Shown: positions 17,026 through 24,740 of the stretch, in pieces | Position numbering within the stretch: position 1 is the stretch's first letter | Layout: each line of letters starts with the position of its first letter | Assembly (NCBI GenBank): GCA_003427395.1 | Contig: BFEA01000357.1 | Location: forward strand, 1,270,059 to 1,294,798 | Reading direction: 5' to 3' | From: Chara braunii | Taxonomy: Eukaryota; Streptophyta; Charophyceae; Charales; Characeae | DNA length: 24,740 nucleotides | The notes under the pieces: model-generated | Told to the model about the DNA's origin: nothing | The model's input: the letters and a program-made list of their open reading frames with translations, nothing else | Databases searched by the model: none | Translations under genes and position numbers: made by a program

Positions 17026-20000
17026 CATGGTTGGGGGCAGCATAGATCTCCGTGATGGGAACTGTGTTGTCTCAACAAAAGGTGCAAGCTTGAAGGCGTG
17101 AAAAATAGGGTAAGTGCGTAGGTGACCAAGGATATGAATGACGAATGCGGGACCATCAAAATTATTCCCCACAATGTCTAAGACTTCCCAGGGACCGAAA
17201 TACTGAGGCGTTAGTTTCCTAGAGATGCCAAACTCCTGTCCCAACTCACTAGCCTTGACCCAGACACGTTCCCCTACCTGAAATGTGGACTCTCGGCAAC
17301 GTTTGTTCTCAGAAGCAATCATAGCTTCCTGAGATTTCTTGATGTATTCGATAGTCTGCTGCAACAATTTCTCATACAGGACACCAAATTCAATGGTTCC
17401 AGGAGTTGCAGCAGTTCGGTTTTCAGGCAGGAGGAAGTCCAGAGCAGATCTAGGCTTCCATCCGAGATGCAGTTGATTAGGACTGACGCTTGTGGTGCTC
17501 TGTACAATATTGTTGTACAGGTTGGCGATAAGAGATAATTTCTCATCCCAGTCATCCTGGTTGGGCTTGATGTAATGCCTCAGCAGATGCTGCACCACAC
17601 AGTTCATCTGTTCAGCCTGCACATTTGCTTCGGGATGATTCCCAGAAGTCATCTGAAGCTCACTGCCCATCTGTTCAGCGGCCTTCTTCCTCACTTGTGA
17701 AACACACATCTCTATCACTAACGATTGTCTTTGGCGGTCCAAAGTCATGCACCCAATTGTCCATGAACAACTTAATGATGTGCTAAGTCCTGGCAGTCTC
17801 CGACATGGCAATTAGTCTAGCATACTTAGTGAACCTATCCATTATGACGAAGATGTGCCTCTTGCCATTCTTGCTGGTCACGAGAGTATCCATGAAGTCC
17901 ATGGAGATGCTCTGCCCTGGACCAGCATGAATGGGTAAAGGCTTGAGTAACCCAAGCGGAGCTTGAGTCTGCGGCTTGTCCCGCTGACAGACCTGACATA
18001 TCTATACGTACTTCATTGCATCGTCGAGCATGTTACGCCACCAAATTCGTTGTACTAAATTAGCACTAGTCTTCTTGTAGCCGAAATGACCCGTTGCGTC
18101 GTGGCATCCTCCTAAAAATAAACTATGCAAAATTGCCCTAGATGGAACAACTAACCTCTTAAACCCTGCCTTTTCAAGAAAGAGTAACCCATCCACCATC
18201 ACAAACTCGTCAATGGTGGCCTTGTCTTTGGCCTGCAGTTTGTTGATGATGTCCATCGTGACGAGATCTTCCTTGTAGGCTTTCCCCAAAGATCGAGTCA
18301 CGTCCTCAGATAAGCCAAGCTCATAAATCAGCGCACCCAGGTAATCTGCCCTTCTAGACAATGCATTTGCAACCTTGTTGTCCTCTCCTTTCACATAGTC
18401 AAGTTTGAAGTCATACTGATCTATGACTTCAATCCAGCGTTTGAATGCATCGGAGAGAGGGGGTTGTGTCTTGATCCACTTGAGGGTCTGGTGGTCAGTT
18501 CTCAAGTAGAAGAACCTTCCTAACAGATAGTGCCTCAAGTGGACAAGTGCCTTGTAGAGAGTATAGAGTTCCCTCTCGTAGGTGGACTTTGCCAACTTCT
18601 TTGATGACATCTTTTTGCTCACGTACTCAACCGATCTCAACTTTTTCCTTTCTTGCTGATCCAACACTGCGTCAATGTCGTATTGGCTTGCGTCAGTGGT
18701 TACAACAAATGGTCTTTGCGGGTCGGGTACCATGAGAATCTCATGGTGCGTGAGAGCATGCTTCAAACGCTTGAAAGATGCCTCACACTCGTCGGTTCAG
18801 TCCCATGGTGTGTCAAGTCGAGTTAGATCGGTCAAGGGAGATGCGATCATACTGTAATTCTTTACGAAATTGCAGTAATAACCACACATTCCCAAAAATG
18901 ATTTGACCTCAGTCACAGACTGGGGTCATGGCCAGTCACTTACACTAACCACCTTCGCATCTTCGGGCCTAATCCCATCCGCGGATACTTCATGACCCAA
19001 GTATAAGATTCGAGTGCAACCGAACTCACATTTCTCTTTGTTTATCTTATACCTGTGCTGCCGAAGGAGTGAGAGGACTTTGTTTACATGCTGAGCATGC
19101 TCCTCGATAGCCTTACTAAAGATAAGTATATCGTCGAGGTACACGACGACAAACTTGTCTAAGTAGTCATGGAAGATCCTGCTTATGGCGTCCTGGAATG
19201 TACTCGGCGCATTGCAAAGGCCAAAGGGCATCACCACAAACTCGTACAGACCGTACCTAGTTTGGAATGCGGTTTTGTGATGGTCCTCTGGTCTTATGGC
19301 AATCTGATGGTAGTCGGATTTTAAGTCTATCTTGGTATAGTACTTACACCCTTGCAACCTATCCAATAGGTCATCGATGCGTGGTAGAGGCTCTGCGTTC
19401 TTAACGATGATGGCATTGAGGCCTCTATAATCAATGCACATCCTTAGTGTTCCCCCTTTCTTTGGAACAAATAGGATTGGTGAGCCAAAAGGGGAAGTGC
19501 TAGGCTGAATCCAACCCTTTTCTGTGAGCTCTTTCAGTTGCCGACGAAGCTTGTCCAACTTGGTCGGAGCCATCCCGTAGAGTCTCCCTTTAGGCGTCTT
19601 GCTACCTGGGACGATCTCTATGGCATGGAGAACCTCCTTGTCTACGACTCTTGAGCGCTCCTCGAACAGATCAAGGTACTTAGCGACGATAGTCTCTATC
19701 TCTGAGGGTGTTTTACTGGTCTCCCCTCTCGTAGAGATATAAACTAAGGACATACCTTCCTCTTGATTTTGTTTATAATAGTTGTAGAAGGCAGATGCGC
19801 ATAAGCACCCATTGGAGTCTATTAACCTACTGGCTTTATACTTGGCAAGTCTAACGGTCCTCCCATTAGGCAACTCATGCTTCAACACCTTCTTGTCCCA
19901 GTCAAACTGGGGCTTGGCAACCTCGAGGTAGTACATGCCCAACAACATGTCAAACGACAGTTCGTCGCTCACCAGGAATGATATCTTATGATGTAGTTTT

Positions 20001-20479
20001 CCTTCTAGGTAGGAGAAAGTGCAGACTACATCTTTAACGTAGTCCTCCACCATCATGCGCTCTTTGTTGGCCAAAGTCAATGCTACCGGTCTACTAAGGC
20101 GCTGCACCTGGTCCTTTAGGCGCAGCCTCTCAACGCAGTCGCAACTTATGAAGTTTCGTGTGGAGCCAATGTCTACGAAGGCGCCGCACTTGCGACCACC
20201 CACACCAACTTCCACAACGAAGTGCTCCCCTCTAGGGCCTTTACTTAGTGCCACCCAGGACTCACGAGGGTCCCTTGCCGACAATTCACCTTGAAGGTCC
20301 TCTAAGGCTTCAAACATATCCAACATACAAGTATAGTTGGGTCCTGATGCATCTGTGCGGTGACTAAGGAGTCAATAGCTTCAGCCAACTCTTGAAACGG
20401 GGAGGGTACACCTCCCGCGTCAACGAGAGTAGAAGCAGCTACAACTTCTACCGGCCCTAAGTGTTTCCCGAGTTGAAGC
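16797..20479 (-). pseudogene. Element 2 pol: protease, RT, RNase H, integrase, chromodomain
   Basis: The polyprotein matures into the enzymes that copy and insert the element. Seen in order: a linker in +1 frame after the gag stop (GKHLGPV); protease with D-I-G (Asp codon 20173-20171); RT with [27 protein letters not shown] and YLDD (19143-19132); RNase H with TTDAS, YEREL, RTDHQTL and VANALSRR (usual Asp replaced by Asn in the last); the HHCC integrase finger (near 18120-17990); integrase Asp codons 17899-17897 and 17716-17714 and Glu 17613-17611; a GPY-like KLTPQYFGPW; and a chromodomain in two frames (VDDILDHR… about 17015, then DRWISREEL to the end). Breaks: indels near 20330, 17697 and 16928; stops at 18928-18926, 18799-18797, 18004-18002 and 17785-17783. 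Between the indels near 20330 and 17697 the main frame is constant, so the order is certain. Confidence 0.93.
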
Positions 20480-22310
20480 TCATAGAGGCCTAGAGTGAGA
20501 AGAAGGATACCCACCCTCAGGAGGGATCTTCTGCGAGACCTTCGGGTTCTTGCACTTAAACTGTGTATGGTCATACTCGCCACAATTTATGCAAGCACCA
20601 CGCGACCAACGGTCCCGCCACGCTTCTTGATCCAAGTCTGCTATAACCCAAGCAACTATTTTGTTTGGGTTAGCGGCTTGCCCCTGACTCCTTTGCCGAC
20701 CGCCCTTGCCGCAACCTGCTGCCTTAGTCTTAATTACTGCGGCGAGGCTGCTACCCTCATCACTCTCCTCGCCGTCCAACTCTGCACTCTCCACAAGTTT
20801 AGAAACATCATCGATCTCAGTTTGATTCCCATCGGAATCAACCATCATCAATCGACTACCTTTTTTCTTCCACTCTTGTGGAGCCTTCTTCTTTCTTCCA
20901 TCCGTAGAAGGGGTCTGAGCACTACCCAGCGTAGCCTTTAATTCTAGGGCCTTCTTACTGAATGTCTCAAAGGTGTGATACTCACGCCGAGCCTCGCTGG
21001 CCAGTAAGTTCTTGATGTCTGTGGGAAGACATCTTAAGAACGTGGTCAATAAGATCTGTGGATTGTATTCCACTCCTGGGACGACAATCAGGCGCTCTAC
21101 GGTAGTGGTAAGCTCTCGCACTAACTTGTACTTTCTAGCATCAAGCTTTAGAAGCCCATTAGTGGCAATTTGTGCCTGCTGAGGGTTGTGCCATCGAGCC
21201 TCCACTAAGTCCATAAAGCTCTCTAGGGTATGGGTCTGTGCCCAATCACACATGTTCCTGTCGAACCCCTTTGAAGCTACCAATCCATTAAGCCATCGAG
21301 CTGCTAAACCCTCTAAGTAGGATGCAACAATTATCACTTCCTCTTCTACCAATGTCCTCTTTGCCCTTACCCACACTGGAACCGTTCTGAACCACGTGTC
21401 AAGAGCCTCATCCTTCTTGTCTCCTGAGACGGTTGGAGGTGGTTTCAGGGGGGTCTTGGGGTACCAAGGTAATTGCTGTCCCGCTGGCGGGACAAGTGAC
21501 GACTGTGGTGTAACTCCAGTCGCTGGACTGGAAGATGAAGAAGCAACAGTCTGAGATAGGGTTGTTGCTGATGTACCACTTGGTGATGGTCAGGACTGAG
21601 CGACACAGGGGCTTGTCATCGCTGAGTATGGCAGCGATTGCAAGACTGCTCGCCTGATTCCTGGCCTGTGCATGGCATTCAGGATCTGGTCCAAGGTGTC
21701 CTGGATTGTATCCAGTTTACTATCCATGTATGCATGCATTGACAGGATGTTCGCCTTAAAAATATTTTCGTTATTGCGAAGGGTCGAGTCATCTAACCCC
21801 TCTAGTGCAGCCTTGTCTGCCTCCCTACCCTCTAGTCTGACACTTCTGTCTCTAATCTCTTTCTCTCTCTTAGTAGCCTGTTTGAGTTCCTCCTCTAGCC
21901 TCAAGCGAATCCTTTCCACCTGTTGGAGCTCCATCTGCTCCCGGGTGCATGGAGGCAGAGCTGAACTGCGAACCCGCCATCTGACTAGTGCCAGCTCCTG
22001 ACGTACTGGAGATGGACTGTGAACTGATCGTGTTGAGTGGCATACCCAAACTCTGACCAGTAGAGTTTGCAGCAGAGGTGGCTGAAGAGGTGGCCATTGC
22101 TACCGCGCTAGCTGCTGCTGTTGCCAACGCTCGTTCAGTTGTCGTCGCTACCTCTCTCGCAGTCTCTAGATTACGGACCCTTGCTTCGGTCCTAAGCCTT
22201 CTTTCGTCTTCTGTTAGTAGAACCTGGAACACAACGGGTATTATACTTGTATCCCGTCGTGTCTGCCTCATATCGTCAGATCTATCTTCCCCACCCTCTG
22301 ATCCACTCAT
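20480..22310 (-). pseudogene. Element 2 gag, one frameshift and one stop
   Basis: The ATG at 22310 opens about 120 codons similar in character to element 1 (acidic start, an R-rich helix with TEDERRLRTEAR, then a Ser/Thr/Ala-rich stretch). A frameshift near 21950 moves to the frame holding the coiled-coil-like VERIRLRLEEELKQATKREK segment and DDSTL, which matches DESTL in element 1. TGA at 21592-21590 interrupts. The frame then continues through DTWFRTVPVWVRAKR, ASYLEGLAARWLNGL, FLRCLP and a CX2CX4HX4C knuckle (C-I-N-C…H…C). It ends at TGA 20482-20480. It is about 610 codons long, close to element 1. Structure and RNA binding are inferred from the family. Confidence 0.9.
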
Positions 22311-23464
22311 GGGCTATGCAGACGCCGTTTACACTAATGTCCTCTCTGGGACCTACCGCAGCATACGTCTGACCGGTTTTAAAAACAAATAAAATAATCG
22401 ATGTCCGGCGAGTTACCTAGACTACTAGTCAAGCGACATCAACAACACCTACACAAACTGTACATATGTAGTTCACCTCTATCTTTGATTAGTTTTGCAC
22501 AGAAGCTTTCAGAAGAACTGATTATGGTAGATTACAGTCCTACTCTAGGCTGTTTGTTAGGTGTTGGCAGTCTGTCAACCAACTAATCAAGATAAAAACA
22601 AACTACAATGAGCAGATGTATGCATAATGGATATGATAGTGATGTATAGTTGAGTTCTCAATTGGAATCCCCTTCCCCTGTATCCAACGTAACTGTGAGC
22701 ATCATCAAGCTGCGGTGTCTAAGGTGTGCAACCACGGCCCACCCCTGTGCCCAAGAAGTATGCTTATGACCAACCTGCTTTTTGTTTACCCTCGTGTGCA
22801 ACGAGTCTGACGTCTGACAGATCTGGCTGATCAAGAGGCAATTTAAGGACAACCCCCGAGAGTCCTCAGGAATTCGTTAACGTCGCAATCAGGACGACGA
22901 TCACAGCCAGTGGACAGTTCAGACCCCAACCAAAAATGTTTATAGATGGTTTAAGAGTGTCTCCGTCGGACTGGTCAGTCCGCACACCCCTTCTATTAGC
23001 GCAGCAAAGAGCCTCAATGGAAAAAGCAGCATGGCCTGTGTGTACTACTCCCATGGGTTGGCATGGTGACCGTGACCCGTGCTTCGACCAGGGCCCTTCA
23101 TAGGCACCGCCCTCTCCTGCCAGATGCGCCACTGGGAAGAATGTCGTCTCTCAAGATAGAGCACACACGACTCCTTTCAAAAGAGACGACACTCAAGTTG
23201 GACTCACTTCCTCACGGTAAGAAGAGATTGAGAGGTAGACAAGGAATGGGAACAACGTACCAGGAGATAGTTGCCCCCAACCACAGATTTTTCACCAATC
23301 GGGCTGATGTGCATTTCGATGACCGGTCATTAGCCTCGGTACCACCCACAACGCAATGCAGTGCCACCTCAGCCAAAATGCCACGTCGGCATACTCTCAT
23401 CATCATACATACATTCGTTGTCGCCACAGCTCCCACGCTGTCGCCACATCCTTCTAGTGGCCGG
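22311..23464 (-). other. Long leader of element 2, truncated upstream
   Basis: At least 1,154 bases lie upstream of gag with no supported CDS. Conserved blocks shared with the element 1 leader include the segments around 22660-22760, 22850-22930, 23060-23160 and 23270-23330. The donor-like minus-strand GTACGT is at 23260-23255. The PBS expected roughly 300 bases beyond that site is absent because homology stops at 23465. Confidence 0.7.
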
Positions 23465-24032
23465 TGTCGGAACTAGTGGGTCTCGAATAACTTTCCATCA
23501 CTTGAGAGACTGAATATAGACAAATTGTGCACGACAAAGAAATCTGGAAAAAGGAAGAAAGAGAGAGGAAAAACAAGGGGTTAGGCCACAGGAGGGAGTG
23601 AGGCCCTGGGGTGAGAACCACAGGAGGAGAAAACCAGCGATGACAAGAGAATAAGCGCAAGAACAGGGGCACATAGAACATAGCATAAGGCCGGGAGGGC
23701 CGTTGGAACTCAACAAGACTAAGGCCAAAGGCCCCTTGGACCAGCAGACGTGGCGCGACAGCGACAAAGGAATGAGGAAGTCGAGAGATGGACGGCCCGG
23801 AGGCCGCGGGGAGTTAGAGAATGAGAGGCCAATATGGGGGTCATCTACGGGAGCCTCGGGATGGAGGTCCGCGAGCAAAGGAACCGGCGCGCGCAAGGCG
23901 CGAGAAAAGACAAGGGAGAGGGGTCACCATGGGGTGGGAAACGCACAAGGAACGTGGGACACCATGGGGAAAGGCGCCCGGGGCCACGTGAGACTAAGTA
24001 AAAAAAATAGCACTCGGGGCAAAATGTGCCAA

Positions 24033-24134
24033 GGACCACCGGCGGGACTAAGTACTGCGGGCCACCGGTGGGACCAAGTGCAGGGGACCGCCGGTGGGAC
24101 TAAGTATCAGGGACCACCGACGGGACGAATGGCG
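24033..24134. repeat. Minisatellite, four units of 25-26 bp
   Basis: Units begin at 24033, 24059, 24084 and 24110, each close to GGGACCACCGGTGGGACTAA followed by GT and 3-5 variable bases. Each unit contains the small inverted word CCACCGGTGG or a variant, so every unit could fold. Confidence 0.92.
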
Positions 24135-24670
24135 GGGACATGTGAAAGTCCCAAGAAAAAACGGCGGCACCGCATGAGGGAAAGTAATAAAGGCAAGGTG
24201 CACCGTTAAGATCGACATCTTGTCGTCCAAGAATATTAGCACCACTAGTGCAAGCACTAGCGGTAGCAAACGGGAAGGCCAAAAGGAAAAGAAAAAGAAA
24301 AGAAACTTGAAGTAAGAGGCATGGGAGCAATCTGAAAAATTTCGGATCAGCCTCCCTCAAAAAAATGTAGTCAAAAGAGACCCCATGTGAAAAATAGGCC
24401 TCCGGGAGAAAATCGGAGTAGGAGGGGCCATTGTGGGAGAAAAATAGGAGTAAAAGAAAGCTCTCATGGGCATGAGAAGGCCATTATTGCAGTCCGAGAT
24501 ATAACGAACTGCACCATGGGCATAGGAAGGGCCAAAACTAAGAGGAAGGGGCTAGAAAAGGGCCTTAATGGTCACTTAACACTTGGCATGCTAGAAAAAA
24601 GAAAGAAAAGAAAAGAAAATGTGGGAGAATAAGACAAAAAGAGTAAGAGGAAGTGAGTGAGTTGGCCGTC

Positions 24671-24710
24671 AGTAGGGACTGCCACAAGTAGGGACTGGCA
24701 GGTCCCTACT
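24671..24710. repeat. Direct plus inverted copies of AGTAGGGACTG
   Basis: AGTAGGGACTGCCA at 24671 is repeated as AGTAGGGACTGGCA at 24687. AGTAGGGAC (24687-24695) then pairs perfectly with GTCCCTACT (24702-24710) across six bases. It is a candidate hairpin or recombination/terminal motif near the window end. Confidence 0.85.
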
Positions 24711-24740
24711 GTCCAAGAAAGGAGGAAAAAAAAAAAGAAA

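Larger units (their letters stand above)
16759..23464 (-). mobile_element. Ty3/Gypsy chromovirus element 2, decayed
   Basis: The internal region, in minus order, is: leader (23464-22311), gag (22310-20480), then pol with protease, RT, RNase H, integrase and chromodomain (20479-16797), polypurine tract and 3' LTR start at 16758. Protease before RT before RNase H before integrase is the Ty3/Gypsy order, and the chromodomain marks the chromovirus branch (Metaviridae-like, nuclear, targeting chromatin). Gag carries one frameshift and one stop; pol carries three frameshifts and four stops. The 5' end is cut off at 23465, before the PBS, by foreign sequence. It is the best template in the window for understanding element 1. 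Confidence 0.93.
23465..24740 (+). mobile_element. Possible LTR or other element inserted in element 2; purine-rich
   Basis: The sequence changes from element 2 leader to TGTCGGAACTAGTGGG at 23465, a TG-initiated start that would suit an LTR. From here to the window end the plus strand is markedly G/A-rich. There is a 26-bp minisatellite, a palindrome CTAGTGC-AA-GCACTAG (24245-24260) and a terminal hairpin. No protein domain is seen; the frame at 23703-24209 is Gly/Lys/Arg-rich low-complexity sequence spanning the minisatellite. Element type and right end are unknown. Confidence 0.4.

Noticed and set aside
23703-24209. Plus-strand frame of 168 codons, Gly/Lys/Arg-rich
   Set aside because: Low-complexity purine-rich DNA containing a 26-bp minisatellite; no domain and no reason to prefer this frame.

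Overview
The window looks like nuclear DNA of a green plant or streptophyte alga, made almost entirely of decayed LTR retrotransposons and tandem repeats. The evidence is two Ty3/Gypsy gag-pol relics, one of which keeps a C-terminal chromodomain (the chromovirus hallmark), and primer-binding sites complementary to the 3' end of plant initiator tRNA-Met on both strands. The protein style reminds me of charophyte (Chara-like) chromoviruses. That is inference only; the species cannot be fixed from the sequence. I found no convincing host gene, no intact CDS, no rRNA or tRNA gene, and no bacterial features.

Layout. Positions 1-560 look like the 3' end of a plus-strand LTR element (polypurine tract 346-364, short LTR 365-560) inserted into the reverse transcriptase of element 1. 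Element 1 (561 to about 6330, minus strand) runs, in its own direction, from a roughly 1.05 kb 5' LTR (about 6328 to 5276), through a tRNA-Met PBS (5272-5261), a 1.25 kb leader and gag (4010-2121), into a broken protease/RT (2122-561). Next comes a plus-strand LTR and PBS (about 6329-6941) with a pyrimidine-rich leader up to 7590. A second LTR related to that of element 1 follows (7591 to about 8620, minus), probably solo or truncated. From 8621 to about 16380 there is no recognisable coding sequence. This stretch holds a degenerate repeat of about 122 bp (9811-10180), a 67-bp tandem array (10530-11202, with an assembly gap), a derived 49-bp array (11196-11588), a 62-bp duplication (14723-14847) and a diverged 463-bp duplication (15188 to about 16113).

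Element 2 (minus strand, about 16758-23464) is a longer relative of element 1. It carries a leader (23464-22311), gag (22310-20480) and pol with protease, RT, RNase H, integrase and chromodomain (20479-16797), broken by several stops and frameshifts. Homology to the element-1 leader stops at 23465 before the PBS is reached, and purine-rich sequence with a 26-bp minisatellite runs to the end.

How the parts relate. The two Gypsy copies belong to one family: same domain order, same long leader, and the same +1 offset between gag and pol placed exactly at the gag stop codon. They were damaged independently. The nested, opposite-strand arrangement is typical of retrotransposon-dense plant heterochromatin. 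The points most worth a second look are the conserved gag/pol +1 junction, the protease D-I-G active-site triad in both copies, the long conserved leader with splice-site-like ends, and the two-tier 67/49-bp satellite.
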